Part shown: one piece after another, positions 1-8,307 of the stretch
Layout of the letters: the number at the start of each line of letters is the position of its first letter
How positions within the stretch are numbered: position 1 is the first letter of the stretch
DNA from: Lachnospiraceae bacterium
GTDB taxonomy: Bacteria; Bacillota; Clostridia; Lachnospirales; Lachnospiraceae
Direction of reading: 5' to 3'
Assembly (NCBI GenBank): GCA_017479085.1
Contig: JAFVCQ010000239.1
Coordinates: 1-40,361, forward strand
DNA: 40,361 bases
Notes under the pieces: generated by a model
Seen by the model: the letters and a program-made list of their open reading frames with translations, nothing else
Database searches by the model: none
What the model was told of the DNA's origin: nothing
Made by a program: the position numbers and the translations under genes

Positions 1-42
1 CTTCGAACTAAGCTCACGTTGTTCGCTAAGGTCTCAGCTATC

Positions 43-167
43 CGCTTAGCTGCAGACGTAACGGTACTAAATTCGCAGCTTGGGCTGCTCATTAAGGACC
101 GACGTCCGCAGATAGCCCTGCATTGTGAAACATATACCATACCCAGTAGCTGTTTACTGGCTAATTC
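43..167. repeat. Copy 1 of the long palindromic (MITE-like) element, partial
   Basis: These 125 bases match 25395-25519 at all but two positions by eye. They comprise the central segment and the right arm of the 206-bp element described at 25330-25535, including GAAACATATACCATACCC. The left 42 bases of the window do not match the left arm of the other copy, so this copy is either chimeric or rearranged, or its left arm lies outside the window. No protein-coding signal is seen on either strand. The first gene begins about 120 bases downstream. Confidence 0.85.
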
Positions 168-289
168 AGTTGGATTATACTAGGTATATACAGAGTGAAC
201 CACAAATTTCCCACTCTTGGGCTTGAGCCTCGAATGAACAAGCTCGCTTGAGGCATGATGTCAAAAATGAAAAAAGGAGATGGCTTGAT

Positions 290-706
290 ATGACCAAAGA
301 CGTGCTGGTAAAGATTTCCGGTATGCAGTTTGATATAGAGGACGAACCGATTGAACTGGTAACAGCAGGGACTTATTACCTGAAAAATGGCAGGCACTAT
401 GTCCTGTATGAGGAACAGCCGGATAGCAGCGGCCCCGCTATCAGGAATATCGTAAAGTTTCAGGATGGTATGTTCGAGATGACGAAAAAGGGTGCTGAGT
501 ATTCGTATCTGCTCTTTCGGGAAGCGCAGAATACTTCGACTGTCTATCAGACACCGGCCGGACCGGTACAGATCGATGTGTCCACCCATGACTTTCAAAT
601 GACAGAGACAGAGGAAGAACTGGCGGTAACGATACGATATTCTTTGAATATCAATTACAATTTTATTTCGGAATGTGAAGTGAATTTTAAGGTGCAGGCA
701 AGATGA
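290..706 (+). CDS. DUF1934 family beta-barrel protein (YwiB-like)
   Basis: A 138-residue soluble protein starting MTKDVLVKISGMQF. The start at 290 is preferred over an upstream in-frame ATG at 248 because AAAAAAGGAGA lies just before it and the family begins with this strand. Alternating hydrophobic and charged residues throughout, with the run YYLKNGRHYVLYEE and a C-terminal half ending in INYNFISECEVNFKV, fit the small calycin-like barrel of DUF1934. The molecular function of this family is not established; members are common in Firmicutes. The stop overlaps the next gene's start in an ATGA, so the two are co-translated. No signal peptide or membrane segment is visible. Confidence 0.8.
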   Translation: MTKDVLVKISGMQFDIEDEPIELVTAGTYYLKNGRHYVLYEEQPDSSGPAIRNIVKFQDGMFEMTKKGAEYSYLLFREAQNTSTVYQTPAGPVQIDVSTHDFQMTETEEELAVTIRYSLNINYNFISECEVNFKVQAR

Positions 707-1374
707 AAAAGAAAAAAGGGCAGACGCCAAAATATTTTGAAAATGACAAATATGAACATTTTTTGGGAATTGAGAGTACCGAAATCGTATATAATAACCG
801 GTATAATGATGATTATTACCGATATGAGCCCACGAGCTACAGTGGGCTCATTTGCGCATTTGATGAGATGGAGCAGGTGCTCACCCGGTATGACCGTCTG
901 GTGGACTTTGGCTGTGGCAAGGGAAGGGTACTTTTTTATGTGAATCAGAGATTTCGGTGTGAGGTATGCGGAATTGAGATCGATGAGGAGCTCTATGAAC
1001 TGGCTCTCGATAACCGCGCCTATTATAATACCAGATTCCGCGATTCCATGGAGAAGATCGATCTGATCTGCGGCAAGGCGGAGGAATATGCGGTCAGACC
1101 CGAGGATACCGTATTTTATTTTTTCAATCCGTTTGATATCGGTATTTTTGAGCAGGTGATCGATCATCTGGTTCAGAGTGTAGAGCAGCATCCGAGAAGA
1201 ATCTTTGTCATGATGTATTATCCCAAGGAGGAGTATCGTCTGTGTATGAAGCGCAGGCAGTTCAAGCTTTACCGCATTGTCAAGCTTCCCACCTATATGA
1301 TGGACTGGGATGAAAAGGTTGTGATATACGAATACGGGGAGCCACCGGCCTCCGGTAAAAGTTTTATTGTGTGA
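703..1374 (+). CDS. Class I SAM-dependent methyltransferase
   Basis: A 223-residue protein beginning in the ATGA overlap with the DUF1934 gene. The SAM-binding motif I is clear (LVDFGCGKGR, about residues 67-76), followed by the acidic end of strand 2 (CGIEIDEE), and a motif IV-like FYFFNPFD near residue 145. The NPF tripeptide often marks the active-site loop in enzymes acting on nitrogen or small molecules, but the substrate cannot be read from the sequence. The lysine-rich N-terminus and an acidic, tyrosine-rich stretch (NNRYNDDYYRYEP) precede the Rossmann core. It is likely co-transcribed with the gene before it; gdpP has its own promoter just after. Confidence 0.8.
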   Translation: MKKKKGQTPKYFENDKYEHFLGIESTEIVYNNRYNDDYYRYEPTSYSGLICAFDEMEQVLTRYDRLVDFGCGKGRVLFYVNQRFRCEVCGIEIDEELYELALDNRAYYNTRFRDSMEKIDLICGKAEEYAVRPEDTVFYFFNPFDIGIFEQVIDHLVQSVEQHPRRIFVMMYYPKEEYRLCMKRRQFKLYRIVKLPTYMMDWDEKVVIYEYGEPPASGKSFIV

Positions 1375-1395
1375 ATGGAATAAAGATGGTATAAT
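1367..1395 (+). promoter_or_regulatory. Sigma-A type promoter for gdpP
   Basis: TTGTGT at 1367-1372, a 17-base spacer, and a perfect TATAAT at 1390-1395. The -35 box overlaps the last codons of the upstream methyltransferase gene. The expected transcription start, near 1402, falls immediately before the 16-base palindrome at 1405-1420. Confidence 0.6.
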
Positions 1396-1404
1396 CACCA
1401 TAAA

Positions 1405-1420
1405 TGCCAGCCGGCTGGCA
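1405..1420. promoter_or_regulatory. 16-base perfect palindrome in the gdpP leader
   Basis: TGCCAGCCGGCTGGCA is self-complementary over all 16 bases and lies between the predicted transcription start and the gdpP ribosome binding site. It could be an operator for a dimeric repressor or a short stable hairpin at the 5' end of the mRNA. The sequence alone does not decide between these. Confidence 0.4.
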
Positions 1421-1448
1421 GTGAATGTACAGACAGAGAGGGAATGAT

Positions 1449-3509
1449 ATGGACGAAAAGAATATATTGCGCAAGGAAATAGAAAAATACTTAACATTTC
1501 CATTTATTCTGGCTATTTTGCTGATCGTTATGAATGGAGTGGTATATGGGTTTGATATGACCTGTGGGATGATCGTGACCATATTTGTGGTGCTCTATCT
1601 GATCGTGGCCGCCTATATGTATTTTCGGAAACGCCCGGGTATCATGTCGGATCTGGTGGCATTTGGATTTGCACACGGATCGGTTCAGAATAAGCTGATC
1701 AGGGAGCTGTCCATACCGTATACTCTGGTCGATCACAATGGGCGGATCTTATGGAGCAATAAGGCATTCTATGAGACTGTCAAGAGCGACAAACAGCATA
1801 TGCGCAAGCATATACAGCATGTTTTTGCAGATATCACGATCGAGCTGTTCGATATGGAGCCGGAGGACAACAACCAGCGGGTCGTTCATATTTTTCAGTC
1901 GGAACGCAATTACAGGGTGGAGATCCGGCGGGTCGGGGTGCAGGAGCTGTTGTCAGCGGGTATCGTAAAAGAGGCAAGGGAAGAGGACGTGTTGTATGCC
2001 CTTTATCTGTATGACGAGACGGAGCTGGTGGAGGTATTAGAGGAAAAGGCAAAGATCAAACTGGTCGTAGGGCATATATACATTGATAACTATGAGGATG
2101 CGATGGAGTCGACGGAGGAGGTCAGACGGTCGTTACTGATCGCACTGATCGACCGGAAGATCACGAAGTATATGCAGACGGCAGATGCCATCATCAAGAA
2201 GCTGGAGAAGGACAAATACCTGTTTGTCTGTCAGCAGCAGCATTTGGATCAACTGCAGAAGGGGAAGTTTTCCCTGTTAGATGAGGTTCGCAGCATCAAT
2301 ATCGGTAATGAGACACCGGTTACCCTGAGTATCGCGGTGGGAATGGATCCGGAGAGGGACAGCTATACTGCGGCCTATGAATATTCCCATATGGCTATGG
2401 ATCTGGCATTGGGACGCGGCGGAGATCAGGCGGTCATCAAGAAGGGAGATAAGGTCTTTTATTATGGTGGCAAGACCCAGTCCGCAGAGAAGAATACCCG
2501 GGTGAAGGCACGGGTGAAGGCGCATGCACTCAAGGAGATGCTGATCACGAGGGATAAGGTGATCATTATGGGACATAAGAAACCGGATATTGACTGTCTG
2601 GGCTCTGCGATTGGCATTTACCGGCTGGCAACCCTGCTGGATAAGGAGGCACATATCGTGATCAACGAGGTGACAAGCTCGATCCGTCCGGCCATGAATA
2701 GCTTTCTTGGCAGCAGTATCTATCCGGAGGATATGTTTTTTAACAGCGAACAGGCGTTAGAGGCAGTGGGACCGAATACCGTGGTCGTGGTGGTGGATGT
2801 GAACCGTCCAAGCTACACGGAATGTCAGGAGCTGCTTGCGCGGACAAAGAACATTGTCGTGATCGATCATCACAGACAGAGCGGGGAGATCATTGAGAAT
2901 GCCACTCTTTCGTATGTAGAGCCATACGCCTCTTCTGCCTGTGAGATGGTGGCGGAGATCCTCCAGTATAGCGTGGATAAGCCGAAGCTTCGTCCGGCGG
3001 AGGCAGATGCCATGTATGCCGGCATTTTAGTGGATACCGACAACTTTGTTGCAAAGACCGGTGTCCGTACCTTTGAGGCGGCTTCCTTTTTGCGGAAGTC
3101 CGGTGCGGATATGATCCGCGTCCGTAAAGCCTACCGGGTGGGCATGGAGGAGTATAAGCATTTGTCAGAGGGCGTGACACGGGCCGAGATCTATCTGGAT
3201 AATTTTGCAATCTCGGACGTGCCGACAGAGGGAGTGGACAGTCCGACGGTGTTGGCGGCAAAGGTTGCGAACGATCTGCTGGATGTGGAGAATGTGCGCG
3301 CCTCCTTTGTGCTGTCAAGGCTGGAGAATGTAGTCTATATCAGTGCGAGATCGATCGATGATGTGAATGTGCAGGTGATCATGGAGCATTTTGGGGGTGG
3401 CAGACATGGAACCGTGGCCGGTGCCCAGCTCGTGGATGTGACCATAGATGAGGCAAAGCAGCAGATTCGGGAATTGCTGGAGCGGCTGCGGAGCGAGGGT
3501 GAATTTTGA
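1449..3509 (+). CDS. gdpP: GdpP, membrane cyclic-di-AMP phosphodiesterase
   Basis: Hydrolyses c-di-AMP at the membrane, and so influences cell-wall and potassium homeostasis. The 686-residue protein has the usual architecture: two membrane helices (about 17-33 and 40-58), a PAS-like domain (about 80-170, IPYTLVDHNGRILWSNKAF), a degenerate GGDEF domain (about 200-335) lacking the GGDEF active-site signature, then DHH and DHHA1 domains. Metal ligands are visible in GHKKPDID (H375, D380, D382), D450 in VVVVVDVNRP and the DHH triad at 473-475. The DHHA1 signature reads FGGGRHGTVAGAQL. The start at 1449 (MDEKN) is chosen over 1425 because of the GAGAGGGA just upstream. It is followed by rplI and dnaB, a common Firmicutes arrangement. 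Confidence 0.95.
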   Translation: MDEKNILRKEIEKYLTFPFILAILLIVMNGVVYGFDMTCGMIVTIFVVLYLIVAAYMYFRKRPGIMSDLVAFGFAHGSVQNKLIRELSIPYTLVDHNGRILWSNKAFYETVKSDKQHMRKHIQHVFADITIELFDMEPEDNNQRVVHIFQSERNYRVEIRRVGVQELLSAGIVKEAREEDVLYALYLYDETELVEVLEEKAKIKLVVGHIYIDNYEDAMESTEEVRRSLLIALIDRKITKYMQTADAIIKKLEKDKYLFVCQQQHLDQLQKGKFSLLDEVRSINIGNETPVTLSIAVGMDPERDSYTAAYEYSHMAMDLALGRGGDQAVIKKGDKVFYYGGKTQSAEKNTRVKARVKAHALKEMLITRDKVIIMGHKKPDIDCLGSAIGIYRLATLLDKEAHIVINEVTSSIRPAMNSFLGSSIYPEDMFFNSEQALEAVGPNTVVVVVDVNRPSYTECQELLARTKNIVVIDHHRQSGEIIENATLSYVEPYASSACEMVAEILQYSVDKPKLRPAEADAMYAGILVDTDNFVAKTGVRTFEAASFLRKSGADMIRVRKAYRVGMEEYKHLSEGVTRAEIYLDNFAISDVPTEGVDSPTVLAAKVANDLLDVENVRASFVLSRLENVVYISARSIDDVNVQVIMEHFGGGRHGTVAGAQLVDVTIDEAKQQIRELLERLRSEGEF

Positions 3510-3536
3510 GCATACAGGAAAGGAAGGATAGAGACA

Positions 3537-3983
3537 ATGGAAGTAATCTTAACAGAGGATGTAAAAAATGTTGGAAAAAAGGGAGAGATCGTCAAGGTAA
3601 ACGATGGCTATGGCAGGAATGTCCTGATCAAGAAAAAGCAGGCGGTAGAGGCTACCAATCAGAATCGCAATGACTGGAAGCTTAAGAAGGCCAATGATGA
3701 TAAGGTCGCAGCAGAGAATCTGCAGGCGGCAAAGGAGCTGGCCGGACAGCTTGAGGCATCCGAGATCACAATTGGAATCAAGGTGGGAGAGGGTGGCAAG
3801 AGCTTCGGCTCCGTATCCTCGAAGGAGATTGCAGAGGAGGTAAAGTCGCAGTTAGGTCATGATGTGGACAAGAAGAAGGTACAACTGAAGGATGCCATCA
3901 AGACAGTGGGCACCCATGAGGTGAAGATCAAATTACACACACAGGTGACGGCAACGCTCAAGGTTCATGTGGTTGCGCAATAG
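3537..3983 (+). CDS. rplI: 50S ribosomal protein bL9
   Basis: The 148-residue length and N-terminal domain (MEVILTEDVKNVGKKGEIV, then VNDGYGRNVLI) match bL9 throughout. The N-terminal domain binds 23S rRNA; a long lysine- and alanine-rich central helix (about 41-75) connects to the C-terminal domain, which contains the KSFGSVSSKEIAEEV segment typical of the family. AGGAAGGA precedes the start at good spacing. It lies 27 bases after gdpP and 15 bases before dnaB, so the three are probably one transcript. Confidence 0.97.
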   Translation: MEVILTEDVKNVGKKGEIVKVNDGYGRNVLIKKKQAVEATNQNRNDWKLKKANDDKVAAENLQAAKELAGQLEASEITIGIKVGEGGKSFGSVSSKEIAEEVKSQLGHDVDKKKVQLKDAIKTVGTHEVKIKLHTQVTATLKVHVVAQ

Positions 3984-3998
3984 TGGGAAATATAGAAA

Positions 3999-5342
3999 AT
4001 GGATGAGGCAGTTATAAAGAGAATACAACCGAATAGCATAGAGGCGGAGCAGTCGGTGATCGGTTCCATGCTGATGGACAGGGATGCCATTGTAGAGGTT
4101 GCGGATATCCTGACCAGAGATGATTTTTATTACAGCCAGTATGGTATGTTGTTTGAGGCAATGGTTACACTGTATAATGAGGGTAAGCCGGTAGATGTAC
4201 TTACGGTCAGCAATAAGCTGAAAGAAATGGGTGCGCCGGAGTCGGTCAGCAGCATGGAGTATGCGGGGGAGATCGCCGCCATTGTTCCCACGTCGATCCA
4301 TGCAAAGCAGTATGCCCAGATCGTACAGGACAAAGCGGTTCTGCGCCGTCTGATCAAGTTTACGGAGAGGACAACGGAGGCCTGCTATGCGGGCAGACAG
4401 GCTGTGGCGGAGCTGTTAGAGGATTCGGAAAAGGAGCTGTTTGATATCGTGCAAAGGCGCAATGGCGGGGAGGAATTTGTGCCAATGCAGGAGATCGTTC
4501 TGAATGTATTAGATACCATTGAAGCTTCTGCCAAGCGTGGGAGCAAGGTCACAGGTGTTCCAACCGGTTTTATCGACCTCGATGAGAAGCTGACGGGTCT
4601 GCATGGCTCGGAGCTTATCCTGATCGCGGCAAGACCGGCTATGGGCAAGACCGCCTTTGCGCTGAATATTGCGCAGAATGCGGCGATGAAGTCCGGTGTG
4701 CCCTGCGCAATCTTCAGTCTGGAGATGAGTAAGGAACAACTCGCGACCCGTCTGATCGCAATGGATTCCATGGTGGATTCCCAGTCGATTCGTACCGGAC
4801 AGCTGGTGGATTCCGATTGGGATAAGCTGATGGATTCCACATACCGTGTGGGCACGACACCGATGTTTATTGATGATACACCGGGTATCACGATTGCCGA
4901 GCTGCGCTCCAAATGCCGCAAATTAAAACAGACGCAGGATATCGGCCTGATCATCATTGATTATCTTCAGTTGATGAATGGAAGTGGACGTTCGGAATCC
5001 CGGCAGCAGGAGATTTCGGAGATCAGCCGTTCCCTCAAAAAGCTCGCCAGAGAGCTGGATGTGCCGGTGATCGCCCTGTCCCAGCTGAACCGTGCGGTGG
5101 ACAGCCGCGAGGATCACAAGCCGGTCATGTCCGATCTGCGCGAGTCGGGAGCCATTGAGCAGGATGCGGATGTGATCATGTTCATATACAGGGATGATTA
5201 TTACAATAAGGAATCCGAAAAACCGGGCGTTGCAGATATCATTGTTGCCAAGCAGAGAAATGGTTCCACAGGGCCGGTAGAGCTGATCTGGCTTGGGAAA
5301 TATACAAAGTTCGGCAACAAGGAGCGGGCCGGGAAGAAATAA
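3999..5342 (+). CDS. dnaB: Replicative DNA helicase DnaB
   Basis: The hexameric 5'-3' helicase of the replication fork. The 447-residue protein shows the N-terminal helical domain (about 8-110, beginning PNSIEAEQSVIGSML), a linker, and a RecA-like core. Walker A is ARPAMGKTAFALN (near residue 211), Walker B is IIIDYLQLM (near 319), followed by the DnaB-specific ALSQLNR and SDLRESGAIEQDADV segments carrying the arginine finger region. No intein or insertion is present. The ribosome binding site is weak (GTGGGAAATATAG), as expected if translation is coupled to rplI. Confidence 0.97.
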   Translation: MDEAVIKRIQPNSIEAEQSVIGSMLMDRDAIVEVADILTRDDFYYSQYGMLFEAMVTLYNEGKPVDVLTVSNKLKEMGAPESVSSMEYAGEIAAIVPTSIHAKQYAQIVQDKAVLRRLIKFTERTTEACYAGRQAVAELLEDSEKELFDIVQRRNGGEEFVPMQEIVLNVLDTIEASAKRGSKVTGVPTGFIDLDEKLTGLHGSELILIAARPAMGKTAFALNIAQNAAMKSGVPCAIFSLEMSKEQLATRLIAMDSMVDSQSIRTGQLVDSDWDKLMDSTYRVGTTPMFIDDTPGITIAELRSKCRKLKQTQDIGLIIIDYLQLMNGSGRSESRQQEISEISRSLKKLARELDVPVIALSQLNRAVDSREDHKPVMSDLRESGAIEQDADVIMFIYRDDYYNKESEKPGVADIIVAKQRNGSTGPVELIWLGKYTKFGNKERAGKK

Positions 5343-5395
5343 ACGATCGTCCGATGGCCAGCAGTTATGGAAGAGGACGGGATAAGGAGAGAAAG

Positions 5396-6775
5396 ATGAG
5401 TGTAAGAGCAACCATTGCGGTGTGGGCCGGTAAATTGACAACCAGAATCCTGAAGCTGTTTGGAAGCGGCGGAACCTCTCTGCCGGGGAAGCTGGTCTTA
5501 AAGCTGTGTCCGGATATTCTGGGACATCTGGCAAAGGATATGAAGATCATCTGTGTGACCGGTACAAATGGAAAGACGACAACCTGCCATATCATTCGGG
5601 ATATGCTTGAGGAAAGTGGCAGTACCGTTTTTTGCAATGATGCGGGAGCGAATCTGTTGGGAGGAGTGGTATCCGCCTTTGTGGGGGCAGCATCGCTGGG
5701 AGGTAAGGTTAAGACCGATTATGCCCTGTTGGAATGCGATGAGGCTGCGCTTAGGAGTATTGTGGAGCATTTTGGTGAACTGGATGTGACAGCGGTTGTG
5801 ACGAATGTCTTTCGCGATCAATTGGACCGCTATGGGGAGGTGTTGACAACGGTTGGCAAGATTCGGGACGGTTTGTCTCAGCTGCACAATGTCAGACTGG
5901 TGTTAAATGCCGACTGTTCTCTGACTACCTCTTTGAATGACCTGTCGCACAGTGAGATCTATTATTTTGGCGTGGACGGTCCGCTGTATGAGGGCAGCTC
6001 CTCGGATATCTCGGATGCAGTGTACTGTATCCAGTGTAAGACCAAATACAAATATCACTATCGCACCTTTGGACATCTGGGTGGCTTTTACTGTGAGAAA
6101 TGCGGCTATCAGAGACGCGAACCGCAGGTGGCGCTTAAGAAGGTGGTTCAGTGGAAGGATGCCTCGACCGTGGTGCAGATGGATGTGTTCGGCAATGAGG
6201 TGGAGGCAGAGGTCATGCTGCCGGGTGGCTATAATCTCTATAATGCGCTGGCCGGTGTGACGGTTGCTTCCCTGATCGGACTGCCACAGGACAAGATTGT
6301 GGAGGTGCTTGGCGGGCTGACCACCCATTTTGGCAGAATGGAACAGGTTTCGCTTGGAGGCAATACACTGCATATGGTTCTGGTGAAGAATCCGGCAGGC
6401 TTTAATGAGGTACTGCAGTTTCTGATTCAGCAGCGGCCGGCCGGGAACATCGTGTTTGGTCTGAATGACAATTATGCCGACGGGAAGGATATCTCGTGGA
6501 TCTATGATGTGGAGTTTGAACGGCTGACAGGGGCGGCAGCGGGAGCAAAGCAGTTCTACTTTACCGGAAAGAGAGCCTATGATATGCAGCTGCGGTTGAA
6601 ATACGCAGATTTTGATACCCGCAAATTTATCGTCGAGAAGGATTACAAGAAGCTGATCACGATGCTGGAGCAGTCAGGGGAACAGACCTTTCTTGTGCTG
6701 TCCTATACCTGTATGCTGGAGTTCCGGGATAAGCTTGGGGAATTTGTTCCGCTCAAGCGGTATCAGGCGGAGTAG
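5396..6775 (+). CDS. murT: MurT, lipid II isoglutaminyl synthase ligase subunit
   Basis: Together with GatD it amidates the D-glutamate of lipid II to D-isoglutamine. The 459-residue protein is a Mur ligase relative: the ATP loop CVTGTNGKTTT is at about residues 53-63, the Mur central domain follows, and the C-terminal DUF1727 region includes FGLNDNYADGKDISWIYDV. The diagnostic MurT zinc ribbon inserted in the central domain is present, with CxxC pairs at C211/C214 and C233/C236. The start at 5396 is preferred to 5354 because GATAAGGAGAG lies just upstream and family members begin near this residue. Its usual partner gene normally follows almost directly; here a repeat remnant of about 95 bases lies between. 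Confidence 0.95.
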   Translation: MSVRATIAVWAGKLTTRILKLFGSGGTSLPGKLVLKLCPDILGHLAKDMKIICVTGTNGKTTTCHIIRDMLEESGSTVFCNDAGANLLGGVVSAFVGAASLGGKVKTDYALLECDEAALRSIVEHFGELDVTAVVTNVFRDQLDRYGEVLTTVGKIRDGLSQLHNVRLVLNADCSLTTSLNDLSHSEIYYFGVDGPLYEGSSSDISDAVYCIQCKTKYKYHYRTFGHLGGFYCEKCGYQRREPQVALKKVVQWKDASTVVQMDVFGNEVEAEVMLPGGYNLYNALAGVTVASLIGLPQDKIVEVLGGLTTHFGRMEQVSLGGNTLHMVLVKNPAGFNEVLQFLIQQRPAGNIVFGLNDNYADGKDISWIYDVEFERLTGAAAGAKQFYFTGKRAYDMQLRLKYADFDTRKFIVEKDYKKLITMLEQSGEQTFLVLSYTCMLEFRDKLGEFVPLKRYQAE

Positions 6776-6870
6776 TGTCATTTTGTTAAGCCGTATGCTG
6801 CCGGGTAGGGAATCTGTTTCCCATTCCGGACGTGCTGCTATGCATAAATTCGCAGCTTCGGCTGTTCATT
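6776..6870. repeat. Truncated copy of the long palindromic element between murT and gatD
   Basis: It aligns with the left half of the complete element at 25330: TGTCATTT(T/A)GTTAAGCCG, then TGTTTCCCATTCCGG, then AAATTCGCAGCTT(C/G)GGCTG(T/C)TCATT. A stretch of about 17 bases of the complete copy is missing in the middle and the entire right arm is absent. It begins at the base after the murT stop codon and ends about ten bases before the gatD ribosome binding site. It therefore fills nearly the whole intergenic gap of an otherwise tightly coupled gene pair. Confidence 0.8.
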
Positions 6871-6890
6871 TTGGAAAAAGGAGATCGCAC

Positions 6891-7631
6891 ATGAGGGATA
6901 AGAGACACTTGCACATCTGTCATTTATATTATGATATACTGAACCTGTACGGAGATAATGGCAATATCCGGACAATGGAGAAACGACTGGCATGGCGGGG
7001 AATCGATTCGAAGGTGACCCGGCTTTCCTTTGGATACGTCGATTCGGGACAGGATTTTGATATTATTTTCATCGGTGGAGGACAGGATTTTGAACAGGAG
7101 CTGCTGGTGAAGGATCTGTTTGCTTACAAGACCGGATGGCTGAAGGAGGAGATTGAGAAGGGAACCGTAATTCTTGCAATCTGCGGAGGCTACCAGATGC
7201 TTGGCAGGTATTATGAGGCGGCAGACGGGACCCGTGTGGATTTTCTGGGAGGCATTGATGTGTATACGACAGCCTCGGATAAACGCATGATCGGGAATTT
7301 TGTGTATGAGTATCAGACGGAGCGGGGAGAGACGTTTCCCATCGTCGGCTTCGAGAATCACAATGGCCAGACATGGCTGGGAGACGGCGTGAAACCAATG
7401 GGCCGGATCATCAAGGGTTATGGCAACAACGGTGAAGATGGAACGGAAGGTGCCCGCTATCACAATGTATTTGCAACCTATTCACATGGACCGCTCCTTC
7501 CGAAAAATGCAAGGATCGCAGACGAACTGCTGGGTATCGCCTATGAGCGCAGGTATGGAGAGCAGCTCCCGCCTCTGGAGCATGTGATGGAGGATGCGGC
7601 ATTGGAGGATATTAAGAGGCAACTGTTGTAA
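6891..7631 (+). CDS. gatD: GatD, lipid II isoglutaminyl synthase glutaminase subunit
   Basis: A class I (triad) glutamine amidotransferase that releases ammonia from glutamine for MurT. The 246-residue length is typical. The nucleophile elbow is ILAICGGYQMLG with C98, and the catalytic histidine is H199 in YSHGPLLPKN. The N-terminus (HLYYDILNLYGDNGNI) and the IFIGGGQDFEQ loop are GatD hallmarks. An open frame extends to 6693, but it runs through the end of murT and the repeat; the start at 6891 is set by GGAAAAAGGAGATC and by the family N-terminus. Co-expression with murT is expected, though now across the repeat. Confidence 0.95.
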   Translation: MRDKRHLHICHLYYDILNLYGDNGNIRTMEKRLAWRGIDSKVTRLSFGYVDSGQDFDIIFIGGGQDFEQELLVKDLFAYKTGWLKEEIEKGTVILAICGGYQMLGRYYEAADGTRVDFLGGIDVYTTASDKRMIGNFVYEYQTERGETFPIVGFENHNGQTWLGDGVKPMGRIIKGYGNNGEDGTEGARYHNVFATYSHGPLLPKNARIADELLGIAYERRYGEQLPPLEHVMEDAALEDIKRQLL

Positions 7632-7701
7632 AGTTATCATCATCACAGTTGTGTGATTGCGCAAAGGGCGTTTCAATGTCTGATCAGAAAGGGATTCATA
7701 T

Positions 7702-8241
7702 ATGGAAAAGGTAAAACGATTAAAAAGAGAAATTCGTGCGGAGGGAACCGTCATCAAGCTGTACAAGGATACGGTAGAGGTAAATGGCAGCATTGCCGAG
7801 TGGGATTATATCCATCATGATGGTGCGGCTGCTGTGGTTGCGGTAACGGAGGATGGAAAGCTTGTAATGGTGCGTCAGTACCGGAATGCGCTGGACCGGT
7901 TTACGTTAGAGCTTCCTGCGGGGAAATTAGATGACCCCGGGGAGCCTGCTTTGGAATGTGCAAAGAGAGAGCTGGAGGAGGAGGCAGGGTATTATACGGA
8001 TGATTTTGAGTATCTGTTGACTGTGAACACGACCGTTGCATTCTGCAATGAGAAGATTGATATCTTTCTGGCACGCAATCTGCAAAAGACAGAACAACAT
8101 CTGGATGAAGAAGAATCCATCGATGTGGAGTTTTGGAGTATAGAGGATTTAAAGCAGATGATTTACGAGGGGAAAATGACGGATAGCAAGACGGTTGCCG
8201 GAATTCTGACCTATGCGTCGAAGTATCGGTCGATGTCATAG
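7702..8241 (+). CDS. Nudix hydrolase, ADP-ribose pyrophosphatase type
   Basis: A 179-residue enzyme predicted to cleave ADP-ribose or similar nucleoside diphosphate sugars. The complete Nudix box (G, then E, REL, EEAG) runs from G74 to about residue 97, with core REL at 89-91 followed by EEEAGY. The preceding VRQYRNALDRFTLELPAGK is characteristic of the ADPRase/NudF subgroup, and the late DEEESIDVEFWSIEDLKQMI segment matches the family C-terminus. The ribosome binding site is modest (AGAAAGGGATT). The next gene starts 66 bases after it, so shared transcription is possible but the functions are unrelated. Confidence 0.9.
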   Translation: MEKVKRLKREIRAEGTVIKLYKDTVEVNGSIAEWDYIHHDGAAAVVAVTEDGKLVMVRQYRNALDRFTLELPAGKLDDPGEPALECAKRELEEEAGYYTDDFEYLLTVNTTVAFCNEKIDIFLARNLQKTEQHLDEEESIDVEFWSIEDLKQMIYEGKMTDSKTVAGILTYASKYRSMS

Positions 8242-8307
8242 GCAGTGTGTCGGATCGGATACAAGGGAAACAGTCTGTCGTGCAAAGAGAATAGGAGAAG
8301 GAAGAAC

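Noticed and set aside
161..1503. Minus-strand open frames opposite the DUF1934 and methyltransferase genes
   Set aside because: They have no family-like motifs and mirror the codon pattern of the plus-strand genes, which have good ribosome binding sites and recognisable domains.
1449..3509. Active diguanylate cyclase domain in GdpP
   Set aside because: The GGDEF signature is absent from the central domain, as is normal for GdpP.
6693..6890. Upstream extension of the gatD frame through the end of murT
   Set aside because: It translates repeat sequence and murT in another frame. The strong ribosome binding site and the GatD N-terminus place the start at 6891.
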